Shown one piece after another: positions 52,851 to 62,456 of a stretch of DNA of 64,000 nt (its first letter is position 1; every line of letters begins with the position of its first letter). Below the pieces are notes generated by a model, which saw only the letters and a program-made list of their open reading frames with translations, ran no database searches and had not been told where the DNA came from. The translations under genes were made by a program, and so were the position numbers. The stretch spans positions 199,454 through 263,453 of the forward strand of contig JAQTON010000001.1 of assembly GCA_028713325.1 (NCBI GenBank), given 5' to 3'. Origin of the DNA: Candidatus Altimarinota bacterium (GTDB lineage Bacteria; Patescibacteriota; Gracilibacteria; BD1-5; UBA2023).

Positions 52851-53000
52851 AGGAATCTCTTGCAAAATGTGCATTTCGCACTCAAATCTTGCTTTCCTCA
52901 CTCTCTGTACAGAGTAGTACAGTTCGCTTTGGTTAACCCACAAGGGGAGTTAAATAGCTTCGATTTTCATACGAACTTCATCATTTTTCAGGAGATTCCA
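52851..53000 (+). repeat. Dispersed hairpin element, copy 4
   Basis: Core TCCTCACTCTCTGTACAG then AGTAGTACAGTTCGCTTTGG (52895-52932). The outer arms GGAATCTCTTGCAAAATG and CATTTTTCAGGAGATTCC pair almost perfectly. A small insertion (CCCACAAGGGGAG) lies in the right half. Confidence 0.7.
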
Positions 53001-53035
53001 AACTTTGTGCAAAATAAATTTTCAAAAACTCTTCT

Positions 53036-54736
53036 CTACTTTATTTTCTTGTTCCACTCCAGTACCGAAGCGGCTCCGTTTTTCATGCCTTCTGCGATTT
53101 TTTCCGGAGGAAGAATCTCGGCGACTATTCGGTTTCCGAATCATTCGAACTTCTTCTGGAGGTTGCCGTAATAGGCGGTGTATGCTCCGATATTCGTAAT
53201 CCAAACATATCCGAATACGGCGAGGAGAAGAGTGCTCCAAAGCCGCATTCCGAGATTATACTGGATTCCTGCCTTAAAAGTATAGTCGTCTATGAAGTAC
53301 ATTTTGAGATATATTCCAGTGAGTATAACTCCCGGTATATAGACGAGCGGTGGAAGGAGGAGATATCCGAGTCCCAAAAACAATAGGAAAAGCATAACGA
53401 GGGAGAATCCTATTTTTATTTTCTCTAGTGTACGATTTTTATTGTTGAAATTGATATATACTTCGAGTTCGTTCAGGAAACGACTGAGGGGGATATACTC
53501 GTTTTCATAGGAATTGGCGAAAAGAAAGAGGAGGATATAGGAGAATTTATAGAATTCTTTTTTGTCGAGAGTCATAGCACCGGCGACGAGCTTCAGGATT
53601 ATCGGCAAGAGGATAGGGGAGACGATGCTCGATTCCAATTTAAGAATAAGATCTTTAAAATTGAGAATATGCTTGAAGTATTCCTGATTTTTCAGCTTGC
53701 TTGCTTCCTCATCTTTTTCGATACCGATCGTATTTATCGAAAGTTCTTGCATCCCTTTGAGACGAAGCCAATTATGTTTCGTAAGAAACTGTTCCTGACC
53801 ATCTGCTTTGTCCTCTTTTATAAACGGAAGGCTCGTATCGAAAAATATATATCGGATATCGGGGTAGTGAAGATTGGCGATTTCTTTAAAGGCGAATATA
53901 CGAAGCTCTTCTCTGTCTTGAACGGAGAGATTGAAACTTTCAAATATAGTCTCCAACTCCTTTCGGAAAGTCTCTTTTTCATAAGGGAAATGAGGAATAA
54001 GCTCCATAACTTTATTCCGTGCGTTTATAATGCGTTCCTCGCAAATCATATGGAGGCTTCTTTGCTCAAAGTTGGAACTTGCGTGACAGAGGGTATTTTG
54101 TTTCTCCCATCGTTTTTCAAGGTATTTGCTTTCCCGATAGGTGTCTATGATAATCTGTATGAGTGTTTTAATCGCGATAAATTCATCGCCGTCCATTATA
54201 TTTTTATTAAACTTTTCCAAAAGATCTTTTTTATCGATAGTGTATTCTTGAACGGTTCCGGTGCTGTTCTTTTTTGTGAATGTAACCGCATCGAATCTAT
54301 CGCTGCAATGATGTATATCCCGTAAAAGCGGATAGGCAAGCTCCATCCAGACATGATGATACTTGGAGTCATGATAGAGTTCGTTGATAAAACTGTCATT
54401 ATCAAAAGAGGAAAAACTCTGTGAGATAAAACTCGCAAGAGAATTTATGAAGAAAGCGAACTTTTCACGGATTTCATTCGCCTTGAATATGAGATCGAGG
54501 GGATTTCTCGAAAGCGTGAGCCGTTTGATATCTCGGTATACTTCATCGATACTGAGAGAATACTCTCCGAAAGAGAGCATCTTATCTTGCTCTATATTTT
54601 TTGCATTGCCCGGAGATGTTGTTTTTTGTTCATCATCAGATATAAGTCCGGTGATTGCTGGTGATTGATTACTTCTGGTATCAGGAGTATCGGTTCCTCC
54701 CCAATCATCGGGAACGGTATTGAGTAAAGCTCACAT
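53036..54736 (-). CDS. Hypothetical 566-aa membrane-associated protein
   Basis: The frame from ATG 54736 to TAG joins across two TGA codons. The first 50 residues are polar and Ser/Thr/Pro-rich; residues 60-400 are helical and charged, with repeated hydrophobic heptads. Near the C-terminus there are two or three membrane helices (IGFSLVMLFLLFLGLGYLLL, PLVYIPGVILTGIYL and LLLAVFGYVWITNIGAYTAYY). A short polar tail follows. No motif is recognised. It faces the 144-aa gene, with a hairpin element between the two ends. Confidence 0.65.
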
Positions 54737-54929
54737 ATGTTTTTGTTTTTATTAAATACTTCTGTAGTGTACCATATTTCTTTGTATAAAACCAAATAAA
54801 AACATATTGACAGATGAAATTATGTATTTCTAAGCATAGGTACACGAATTTTCTTTTTGAGAATATATTTGCAAAAATCATAATTATGACTATCATAACC
54901 TCTCTTATATTTATTAACTTTTCACACGT

Positions 54930-55475
54930 ATGAAAAAAGGAAATATGTTCTTGCTCGGAGCTGGTTACCTTGCAGGATTGCTCATAGCTTTGAAGTTCAA
55001 TAAAAAATCTCCGGCAACTCTCGAAAAAGACTTTTCGGCTGGGGACGAGAAGTATAGTGCCATCGGAAAAAACCTTCTGGATATTCATAAGAATCTTTTT
55101 GAAACGGCTCAAGAGACTCTATTCTCTCCCGAGAATAAGAAGCTGATAGCAGAGTACAAGGAACGATTTCTCGTAGAACTCGATATGTTTCGAAAAGAAT
55201 CGGAGATAAAACTGGAAGAATGGAAGAAGAAAGGATTCGATAAAAAAGACGAAGTGGAAGCAGATCTTCAGGGTCTCTACAATCGCCGAATGGAACTTCT
55301 CGAACAAGCGAAAAAGAAGGGACTCAAACTCCTTGAAGAAACTCGAGAAGACGGTGCGGATATGATTGAGGAAGGAAAGAAGGTAACAAACCGAGTATTT
55401 GACCAAGCAAAGAAACAATTGGACGCAATGTATGTTGATATGAAAGCGAAATTGGCCAAGAAAACTGGAAAATAG
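54930..55475 (+). CDS. YtxH-like membrane-anchored coiled-coil protein
   Basis: 181 aa, no TGA codon. It starts MKKGNMFLLGAGYLAGLLIA, a Gly-rich membrane helix as in YtxH-type proteins, followed by 150 residues of charged amphipathic helix with coiled-coil potential (LEEWKKKGFDKKDEVEADL-like segments and LLEETREDGADMIEEGKK). Such proteins are often cell-envelope stress proteins, but the assignment is by pattern only. It is upstream of grpE, in the same direction. Confidence 0.5.
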   Translation: MKKGNMFLLGAGYLAGLLIALKFNKKSPATLEKDFSAGDEKYSAIGKNLLDIHKNLFETAQETLFSPENKKLIAEYKERFLVELDMFRKESEIKLEEWKKKGFDKKDEVEADLQGLYNRRMELLEQAKKKGLKLLEETREDGADMIEEGKKVTNRVFDQAKKQLDAMYVDMKAKLAKKTGK

Positions 55476-55495
55476 ACTTTAACCATTATTCATTC

Positions 55496-55580
55496 GTCAT
55501 TCTGAATTCATTTCAGAATCTTCCATTTTCCTGATTTCAAGATGAGGCGGAAGATTCCGGATCGTAGTCCGGAATGACGA
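55496..55580. repeat. GTCATTCTGAATTC-type inverted repeat
   Basis: GTCATTCTGAATTCATTTCAG, then AATCTTCC, pair with GGAAGATT and CCGGAATGAC of the other arm, forming a long imperfect palindrome between the YtxH-like gene and grpE. It is a second repeat family, distinct from the hairpin elements. Confidence 0.6.
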
Positions 55581-55617
55581 GTTTTTATTTTTTCGTTATT
55601 TTGTAAATACACTCACT

Positions 55618-56175
55618 ATGACCCAGAAAGATACTACTTCAGACGAAACTCTTGACCTTGAAGCGGAGCTTCAGCAGGAGATTGACAACGCAACCGAAGC
55701 GGAAGCGGAAGTTGAGTCCGATCTCGAAAGCGGGCAGATATACCAAGCGGAGGAGGAACTTGAGCGTCTTCGAGGTTCTCTTTCTCGTGCTCAGGCGGAT
55801 TATTCCAATCTCCTCAAGCGTGTGGAACGAGATAAATCCGAAATGACCTCGTTTATCACTGCCAATATCGTCAAGAAATTTCTTCCGACGGTCGATAACC
55901 TTGAGCGGGCTCTCGCCTCCGTTCCATCTGATATCGCCGAACAAAAATGGACTGACGGGATTCGTGCCACGCTTCAGGGGCTCGCGAAGCAACTGGAAAC
56001 CATGGGGGTATTGTCTTTTGAATCTGTCGGACAAGAAGCGGATTCTGAGCGACATGAAGTGATGAGTCAGACTAAGGGAAAAGAGGGAATCATCATCACG
56101 GAGTTCGAGAAAGGATACACACTCCATGATCGAGTCATCCGCCATGCGAAAGTGATTGTCGGAAGCGGAGAATAG
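55618..56175 (+). CDS. grpE: Nucleotide exchange factor GrpE
   Basis: 185 aa, normal length. An acidic N-terminal region is followed by the long helix (EEELERLRGSLSRAQADYSN) and the beta-domain with SFESVGQEADSERHEVMSQ and EKGYTLHDRVIRHAKVIVG, which match the family. It releases ADP from DnaK and may sense heat. No TGA. dnaK and dnaJ are not in the window. It ends before a strong bidirectional terminator. Confidence 0.94.
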   Translation: MTQKDTTSDETLDLEAELQQEIDNATEAEAEVESDLESGQIYQAEEELERLRGSLSRAQADYSNLLKRVERDKSEMTSFITANIVKKFLPTVDNLERALASVPSDIAEQKWTDGIRATLQGLAKQLETMGVLSFESVGQEADSERHEVMSQTKGKEGIIITEFEKGYTLHDRVIRHAKVIVGSGE

Positions 56176-56186
56176 AACATGATTTA

Positions 56187-56227
56187 AAAAAATCTCATCC
56201 CGAATATTCGGGATGAGATTTTTTTTC
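56187..56227. terminator. Bidirectional terminator after grpE
   Basis: Stem AAAAATCTCATCCCGAA / TTCGGGATGAGATTTTT with short loop. Serves grpE and the convergent hypothetical gene at 56228. Confidence 0.88.
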
Positions 56228-56788
56228 TTACACGATAGTTGTTTTTTCTTGAAATTTTTCCATAACAGCACTTGCATTTGCCTGTTCTTTTTCCGCATCT
56301 CTTTTGACCAATAGTTGCTTTTGTTCTTTTTCCGCATCTCTTTTGATTTTTTCTGCCAATTGAAGCTCTTTTATCTTTTTTCAAAGATTTTTTGCTTCCT
56401 GTAGTGTTTTGCTATAAACATCGCTGTTTTGTTTTTGTTCGGCAATCAAAGTGCCGACTTCGGGCTGGAGTTCATTGAGGAATTCCTGATAGAGAGCAAT
56501 CTTTTCTTTCATATCGGTTGTTTTTGCTATCTGCTCGGAGAGTTGTTTTCTCTCCTCTGTGATTTCTGGAGTTCGTCCAGAGTTTCATGCTTTATCTATC
56601 TCCCTTTTGAATCGTACGTCTATTCCTGTATTGATATCTTCCGGATTCGATCCTTTTATATCAAGATCTCCAAGAACGAACATTTCTTTCGGAGTGAGTT
56701 TATATTTTTCAGTAATTTCTGCATCAATATGCTTACGATCCTTATTTTTCTCTGGTTCTTCCATAATATTTTTTAATACTTCCGCCAT
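56228..56788 (-). CDS. Hypothetical highly charged coiled-coil protein
   Basis: 186 aa joined across two TGA-Gly codons. It is Lys/Glu/Gln-rich and helical throughout, with repeated KRDAEKEQ (two copies, near residues 155-175) and an N-terminal MAEVLKNIMEEPEKNKDRKH. Likely a long coiled coil. No signal peptide or membrane span. Function unknown. Near-repeat DNA (CTTTTTCCGCATCTCTTTTG, twice, at about 56289 and 56329) encodes the KRDAEKEQ copies. Confidence 0.55.
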
Positions 56789-56851
56789 ATGATGATGATT
56801 AAAAATAATACATCCATCCTATCACACATTGTATAAAAAAGCAAAAAATCA

Positions 56852-58108
56852 CTATTTCCTCAAAGACTTTCGGATAATGTCGATAAGGAGTGCAGTATCG
56901 AAATCCGCGAAAAGTTCGCGATTTCCGTCTATATTGAAGGTGGGAAGCCAAAAGGAAGTTTTGTGCATATGAGCGATTATCTGGTTGTTCGGTGGGATTT
57001 CTGAGACAGTACTGTACCAGTTATTTTGTCAAGCAGTCACTATTCTCGGAAGATTTCCCGTAAACCCCGACCAGACATTCGGTTGGGCAAAGGTGTTGAT
57101 GAAGCAGCTGTTGGTGAGGGATTTGACCATATTGATCCCTCCGCCGTCGATTCCCGCGACGAACGAAAAAAGTGCAATTCGTTTCGTGAATTCCTGGAGC
57201 GAATACGTATTTTTTTCTATCGCCACATTGGAAGGAAAAGGTTCTTGCACGAATATATCGTGGAGGAGATTCGTGTTGTCGTCGAGTACGGTGACAGTTT
57301 CTTCGGGGAAAGCGATAGCCACTTCGCGGATAATCCGTCTCCATGTTTTAATCGGGAGATTACGAAATTCTTTCACTCCGACAAACAGACATATTCCCGA
57401 TCGCACCGCATTCGGATCATAATCGTAAAATGTTCCGATATGTTCGCAGATGAAATCCCGAAAAGAGCCGTCGAGTGCAAATACTTTTGAGATAACCTCT
57501 ATGTAGCTCTCTATGAGATTCTCTTTGGCGTAGTGAACATACGAGTGATCGAGAGCGATATCGAGGATATGGGATCCCCAAAAGATATTCGGTCCTGCGA
57601 CTGTGGGATTGTGAAGTTCTTTGTATTTGAGAATGGTATTGAGATCGCCGCCTCCCATATCGAAGAACAAAATCCGCTCATCCCGATTGCTTCCATGCGT
57701 CCAGCGGAACAGAAGGGTTTTACGGAGGAAATTCATGTGCTTGAGAATCATTCGGGAAAGCTTTGATTCGTAATCGTCGATGCTTTTCGGCTCCTCTACG
57801 ACACGCACACCATTCTCCTTGTCTTCCAGATCTTGGAGCAGGAAACGATTGTACTTGGAGACGAGTATGATAATCTCGGCGGTACAACCGTGGGTACGGA
57901 GCCACTCTATAAGGAGTTTGATAAAGGGTTTCGAGATAATTGCGTCGCCGATACGGTCGGAACGATTGAGATAAAAGGTTTTCAGTTTCTCTAAATCTAC
58001 GGTTTTCGGTTTTTTCATCCGTACGATACAAAACCCTATCCAAACCCCGATATGACTCGCGATTTTGAGAAGAAAGAGATGGGTATGGAGGAGAAATGAT
58101 TGGAGCAT
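56852..58108 (-). CDS. Glycosyltransferase family 9-like protein
   Basis: 418 aa; one TGA-Gly near residue 363. An N-terminal hydrophobic region (LLHTHLFLLKIASHIGVWIGF) may anchor it to the membrane. LNRSDRIGDAIISKPFIKLL near residue 45 matches the nucleotide-sugar heptosyltransferase N-terminus (RxxxGDxxxxxP), and VAGIDGGGINMVKSL near the C-terminus is the equivalent of the D(S/G)GxxH region. GT9 enzymes transfer heptose-like sugars from an activated donor; the acceptor here is unknown, since no lipopolysaccharide is expected. The start ATG 58108 is preferred over an upstream TTG. A GT4 gene lies upstream on the same strand. Confidence 0.65.
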
Positions 58109-58174
58109 AAATATCAAGAGTATTAATAGTGTAAAAAATAATTTGACTTAGTAATGTGGAAATAATTAATATCT

Positions 58175-58263
58175 GTCATTGCGAACGAAACGAAGTGAAG
58201 TGCGGCAATCTCTATGGTAGTATTCAAATGAGAGATTGCCACGTCGTACCTCCTCGCAATGAC
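58175..58263. repeat. GTCATTGCGA-type palindromic repeat
   Basis: GTCATTGCGAACGAAACGAA pairs imperfectly with the far end TCCTCGCAATGAC, and an inner GGCAATCTC pairs with GAGATTGCC. It lies between two glycosyltransferase genes. Same family as 27627-27665. Confidence 0.65.
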
Positions 58264-58272
58264 AAATCTATA

Positions 58273-59460
58273 CTAGAAAAACTTTTCTCGCACGATTTTC
58301 TCGAAGCTCTCCAGTGAGAATTTTTGGGCACGTTCGATGCAATCGTCTTTCATGGAAAGGGCGGTTTTGCGATCGAGTTTTCGCACGGCTTGTATGAGTT
58401 CTTCTTTGGTTGCCTCGGGGGAGATGAGAATCCCTGTTTTCCCGTCGATAATCGTTTCTCGGATTCCTCCCTCGTCGACTCCTATGACCGGAACTCCACA
58501 TGCCATGGATTCGAGAGCGACCATCCCGAAGTCCTCGTTCTTTGCGATGAATACAGTAGCGATGGCTCATGCGACATAACGGGGAAGTTTGTTATTGTCC
58601 GCGAGAGTGAGGAAAGAAATATTGGAATACCCTTTCGCGAGAGTCATAATCTCGTCTTTCTGCGGGTCGTTCTCGCCGTAAATGACGAGGAGTTTTCGAT
58701 CTGGCATTTCCCGAAATGCCTCGACGGTGCGAGCGACACGTTTTAAGCTTGAAAGTTTGGAGAAACTGATGTAGTAATTCTTCACTCCTCATTCTACCAA
58801 AAGAGAGGAAGAAATGGAAGATAGTTGATTGGATCCCCGCATTCGCGAGGATGACGAGTCTATTCATTTTCTTTCTGGAATGGGTACGAAAACTTGCATA
58901 TCGACCGGAGGATGGAGTATCCGACTCTCGCGACCGAGGTATTTTCGGATGGCATTTTGGAGATTGACAGAGTTGGTATAGATTTCATCCACCTGCTCCA
59001 GTTCTCGTCGATACATCCGTTCGAAAACCGCTCGGATGATGATATAGGCGGGACGGAGGAGAAGCGGAACTTTTCGGTAATAAAATTCCCTCTGATCGAA
59101 GAGATAGCGGGGGATGGAGTGTGCGTAGTAGATTTTCCTCGCATCTTTCCTTGCATTGCGGATGGCGGAGAGCGAGTCATTGCTGAATATGACGGTGTCG
59201 TACTCTTGCAGGAACTTCGTATGGAAGAGGACTCGGTATTTCAGATAGAGCTGACGGAATCATCCAGAGTATTTGTCTTCTCCGAATGCAAGGAGCTTTC
59301 CCGTGAAACCCATGGATTCAGGTTCCAGTCCGTCCGCACTGAAAAAGAGCGCCGAGAGATCCGCTCCGAGTGCTTTTGCGAACATGATATTGAAACGCTC
59401 GGCTCCACCGCGGTACAGGAACATATCGTGGATGAGGCAGATTTTGTTTTTTGGAGGCAT
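58273..59460 (-). CDS. Glycosyltransferase family 4 (GT-B) enzyme
   Basis: 395 aa, with four or five TGA-Gly codons. The N-terminus ICLIHDMFLYRGGAERFNIM has the GGAE motif of the acceptor side; the C-terminal ALESMACGVPVIGVDEGGI has the E-x7-E motif that binds the nucleotide sugar. It transfers sugar from a nucleotide donor and probably works on surface glycans together with the GT9-like gene downstream. Between residues about 200 and 225 a Ser-rich, low-complexity stretch (DSSSSRMRGSNQLSSISSS) coincides with DNA resembling an intergenic repeat (GCATTCGCGAGGATGACGAG), so it may be an inserted repeat kept in frame. Confidence 0.8.
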
Positions 59461-59470
59461 AAGGATTTTT

Positions 59471-59746
59471 TTACTCCCAAGTATTTTGATACTTATAAAC
59501 TGAAAGTATTGTTACCGCAATCTTACTTACCTCATATACTATCTTATATCTGTATTTCGTCTCAATCACTTCTCGTATGGATCAATCGATCGTCTTTCAG
59601 ATATATGGGAACTCAGAAAGTAAAGCGATGGTTTTTTGAATCGATTGCACGGTTTTTATCGAATAAATGGGACTGTCTTGTGCGATAAAATCGCTTATGG
59701 ATTTCAAATCCTGTTTGACTTTATGAGAATAGAGTATTTTAAGCAT
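59471..59746 (-). CDS. RelE/ParE-family toxin
   Basis: 91 aa with two TGA-Gly codons, invisible as an ORF under the standard code. The pattern KVKQDLKSISDFIAQDSPIY, ALLSEFPYIGKTIDGSIREV and YRYKIVYEVSKIAVTIL-VYKY follows the ParE/RelE toxin fold, including the conserved R-E-V and Y-R-I-x-Y elements. ParE members inhibit gyrase and RelE members cleave mRNA; this cannot be decided here. The start overlaps the upstream antitoxin-like gene by 8 bp, a classic toxin-antitoxin arrangement. Confidence 0.7.
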
Positions 59747-59912
59747 TTACCGAATATTGAGCGAATAGTTCGTTTTTTATAAAACTATCCATCTCGGACT
59801 GTGAAACAGTCTCTCATTTTTGAGATTGTTGTAATCCAAGTTCGATTCATTGTATCTGTTCAAAAGAATACCCTTTTTCCTTGAGAATTTTGGCTGTTGC
59901 GATTGATAGCAT
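59739..59912 (-). CDS. Putative antitoxin of the ParE-like toxin
   Basis: 57 aa from ATG 59912, or 76 aa from a TTG at 59969 (starting at LNFDQKAYNQNRVF). Two TGA-Gly codons. Predicted helical and acidic at the C-terminus (SQSEMDSFIKNELF). It overlaps the start of the toxin by 8 bp. No DNA-binding motif is clear, so the call rests on position, size and composition. The longer form would be more typical in length for an antitoxin. Confidence 0.5.
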
Positions 59913-60001
59913 AATTTGAATAATGAGGAATACTCTGTTTTGATTATAGGCTTTTTGATCGAAATTCAAAACCTTTTTAAAATCTCCATTTTTTTACCAT
60001 A

Positions 60002-60193
60002 CTATTTGAGAGATTTGAGATAGGATGCAACTTCTGTCGCGGGAACACCGTCTCAGAAATCGACCATTGTTTCCCAATTATCTTCCGTACTCTCTTTTTG
60101 AGAAAAGAAATCCATATTTTCGAGTTTTTTATACTCATTCATAGTAATCTTCACGAGGACAGTCTGTGCATCTCTATCGAGGATTTGAGCCAT
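60002..60193 (-). CDS. Small hypothetical protein upstream of the toxin-antitoxin pair
   Basis: 63 aa with one TGA-Gly. It begins MAQILDRDAQTVLVKITMNE, a strand followed by YKKLENMDFF and a second helical part (GVPATEVASYLKSLK). The start resembles short antitoxin-type DNA-binding or dimerisation strands. It ends 32 bp before the longest possible start of the antitoxin-like gene. It may be part of the same operon; function unknown. Confidence 0.5.
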
Positions 60194-60273
60194 AATCTCT
60201 AAAGTTTTACGATATAAATCTCCTTCATTATATCCAAAATACAGAAAATACAACCGAAAAAAATACACCAAAA

Positions 60274-60305
60274 TAAAACCTCCCCCGTTTCGGGAGAGGT
60301 TTTTA
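60274..60305. terminator. Terminator of the prepilin gene
   Basis: Stem AAAACCTC-CCCCG / CGGGAGAGGTTTT, T-rich tails on both strands. It lies 28 bp past the stop of the prepilin gene. Confidence 0.8.
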
Positions 60306-60332
60306 AAAAGACAAGATTCAATACTTCTAAAA

Positions 60333-61091
60333 TTAGTCAAGAGAGTAAGGAAGAATTGTCTTACCATTCTCAACAGCTGTACTAAGAGCACTAGCTGCTC
60401 CAATAAGACCTGCGGATTCAAGAGCACCAAGAACAAATCCTGATGAGCTTGCAAGATCACCAGTGAAAGTAATTCTTGAAAGATCACCAGAAATTCCAGC
60501 AACCGTACCAGTGTGACTAGCACCATCAATAAGAATATCTCCTATCTTGAAAGTTCCAAGACCATTTGTGAGAGTAATAATACTTCCGGATACCGTTCCG
60601 CTTGCCGTATTTGCAGTAGTACGAGCTCGATATGATCCCATTACGAGAGCCGTCTTCGATTCTTCAAGGGAAGCGGCGAGTTCGTAAGCGGAACCAACGA
60701 GAGAAGTTGCTCCCATACGATATTCTGTATCTTTAGTAGGATCCTGGAATTTAGTTTTATCTATTCCGAGAACGGTGTATCCCACATTTCCAGCGGCATA
60801 TTTATTAGTTACAGCAGCACCACCAGCTAAACTGATTGAAGTTAGGTTATTACCAGTACCAGAAATCATATTCAAGTAAGAAATACCACTCTTTGCCTGT
60901 TGAACCATAATTTGTTGGTTGATCTGGTTCAGATCGGACGTTCTCTGTGAATCTCGGGCACTTGCCGACATACCTCCGAGATTGAGGAAGGCGATAGTAC
61001 CAAGAATTACGAGAATCGTTATAACAACGATAAGCTCCACAAGTGTAAACCCTTTAACGTTCGTAGACGTCTGTATTTTCTGTGTAATCAT
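60333..61091 (-). CDS. Type IV prepilin (major-pilin-like)
   Basis: 252 aa, no TGA codon. The prepilin signal KGFTLVELIVVITILVILG begins at residue 13, with cleavage after Gly and a methylated Phe. The hydrophobic helix continues to about residue 36 and is followed by the globular domain rich in Gly, Thr and Ala. The signal nearly matches that of the Gly-rich prepilin at 37444, so both are probably handled by the same peptidase and assembled by the PilC platform at 34439. Strong codon bias and a dedicated terminator suggest high expression. Confidence 0.85.
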   Translation of the reverse strand: MITQKIQTSTNVKGFTLVELIVVITILVILGTIAFLNLGGMSASARDSQRTSDLNQINQQIMVQQAKSGISYLNMISGTGNNLTSISLAGGAAVTNKYAAGNVGYTVLGIDKTKFQDPTKDTEYRMGATSLVGSAYELAASLEESKTALVMGSYRARTTANTASGTVSGSIITLTNGLGTFKIGDILIDGASHTGTVAGISGDLSRITFTGDLASSSGFVLGALESAGLIGAASALSTAVENGKTILPYSLD

Positions 61092-61705
61092 AAAAAAGAA
61101 AAAGAAAAAGAATAAAAATAAATTACCCCACTATGTATGAAAGCTTTTTTATGAGGTGCTCTAAAGCTAAAGATAGTAGAACACACATTTTATAAAAAGT
61201 CAATTTTTTTATAACTTTTTATAAAAACTTTCATAAAGAGGAGTATAGATGTTATTTGGTAAAAATCAAAAGATTTGTGATTATTGTGTGATTATTTTGG
61301 GAATGAGGGATTCTTTTTTCTGTAGAGTCGATTTCGTCTTTCAGACGAACTCTCGCTTCGAAAAACTCCTTGTGACGAAAAGCCAAATCGTTGGCTTTTT
61401 TCCCGATTTGCTTCGCTCATCGGTTTTCCTCGGAATACAAAGGACTATGACACTCTTTTTTATCGTGTCTCGTCGCTTTGTAGAAAACCTCGTCATCTAT
61501 GGTTTCGAATCCCTCTCTTGATTCCCAGGAATGAGGGATTCTTTTTTCTTTCGTTGCACTTCAGAAAAACGCCTTGCAACAAAATGTGCCATTCAAGGCA
61601 CATTTACCTATCTCCTTCGTCGATAGGGTTGCTACGGTTTCGAATCCCTCTCTATTTCAAAATTTGCCACATAAAAACCCCCTTTCGGGGGTATTTTGTG
61701 ACAAA
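61092..61705. repeat. Gene-free region with copies of the tRNA-Gln 3' end
   Basis: TTGGGAATGAGGGATTC at 61297-61313 is identical to 61709-61725 inside tRNA-Gln. GGAATGAGGGATTC recurs at 61528-61541, and these two extra copies share the following CTTTTTTCT. GGTTTCGAATCCCTCTC occurs at about 61501 and 61637, the complementary T-arm sequence. ORFs here are short and repetitive, so I do not call a gene. The 61092-61296 part is AT-rich and holds the prepilin promoter region, with no further feature seen. Confidence 0.65.
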
Positions 61706-61779
61706 TGGTTGGGAATGAGGGATTCGAACCCCCGATGCCGGAGTCAGAGTCCGGAGCCTTACCACTTGGCTAATTCCCA
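61706..61779 (-). tRNA. tRNA-Gln(CTG)
   Basis: Minus strand: acceptor TGGGAAT/ATTCCCA, D-arm GCC-AAGTGGTAA-GGC, anticodon stem CCGGA/TCCGG with loop CTCTGAC (anticodon CTG), T-arm GGGGG-TTCGAAT-CCCTC and encoded CCA. It decodes CAG. Confidence 0.88.
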
Positions 61780-61814
61780 ATAGAATTGATAATGAGATTT
61801 CAGGGTTCTCACCC

Positions 61815-61880
61815 TGCGGGATTCTCACCCCCGAATGCCGGACTGCAGAGTCCTATGCTTACCACTTGGCTAATTAAGAG
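61815..61880 (-). pseudogene. Degenerate tRNA-Gln-like sequence
   Basis: The 5' half TTAATTAGCCAAGTGGTAAGC copies the tRNA-Gln D-arm region and GGCATTCGGGGGTGAGAATCC resembles its variable region and T-arm. The T-loop is altered (TTC to TGAG), the anticodon arm collapses to GGACT-CTGC-AGTCC and the 3' acceptor strand does not pair. It is therefore probably non-functional. Confidence 0.55.
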
Positions 61881-62057
61881 TAGATTTGGTACGGCGGGGA
61901 TTATATGAAAAAAAAGAGGATACGCAAATCTTTCTCTTACAAAATATTAGAGCATGCTTCCTTTTGTCGCATGTATAAAAAATTCTCGACAAGCCACCTT
62001 TTTATGAAGATTTATAAGAAAATGTGCAAGCCAGAGAGGCACTCACTCTTTTTCTTC

Positions 62058-62456
62058 TCAGTTTTTAGAGAACTCAAAAATAATAACATCTCTGAGGTTC
62101 TCGGGAATGGGTATGTTTGTATTGAGATGTTGCTCTTCGCAGAAATTCTCATATTCAGTGGTGAATTGTTCTACGAGTGCATCATAGGGATCTTTTAAAA
62201 TCTCATGTACCATCAGTTCCGTTTCTTGTATCTGTTCCTCGATTTCTGGAGAGGGAATCTGTATTTGTTCGAGCAATTTCTTCGCTTCCGTGATATCACC
62301 TTTGCAAAGGTATTTTGCAAGAGTGTTGATCTGTGCTGTTCGGTAACTCGATTGACATGAGTCGACAATATAGTCTATCTCCTCGGATCTTTCTTCCAAA
62401 CAATCTTTTGCTCTTTGAAGGAGATTTTCTTGATTTATAGGGGTGTTTATGGACAT
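62058..62456 (-). CDS. Hypothetical 132-aa helical protein
   Basis: Starts at ATG 62456 (MSINTPINQENLLQRAKDCL); the longer frame extending to 62576 would run into the divergent promoter region, so this start is preferred. It is acidic and predicted all-helical, with short helical repeats (ITEAKKLLEQIQIPSPEIEEQIQETELMV). No family recognised, no TGA codon. It is divergent from earP with a gap of 143 bp. Confidence 0.55.
   Translation of the reverse strand: MSINTPINQENLLQRAKDCLEERSEEIDYIVDSCQSSYRTAQINTLAKYLCKGDITEAKKLLEQIQIPSPEIEEQIQETELMVHEILKDPYDALVEQFTTEYENFCEEQHLNTNIPIPENLRDVIIFEFSKN

Noticed and set aside
61249-61783. Short plus-strand ORFs near tRNA-Gln
   Set aside because: They consist of tRNA-derived repeats and antisense tRNA (the FEPATV/RGSNP-type translation) and do not resemble proteins.
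61815-61880. A functional tRNA-Cys(GCA)
   Set aside because: The anticodon arm has a 4-nt loop in its best pairing, the T-loop is altered and the acceptor strands do not pair.
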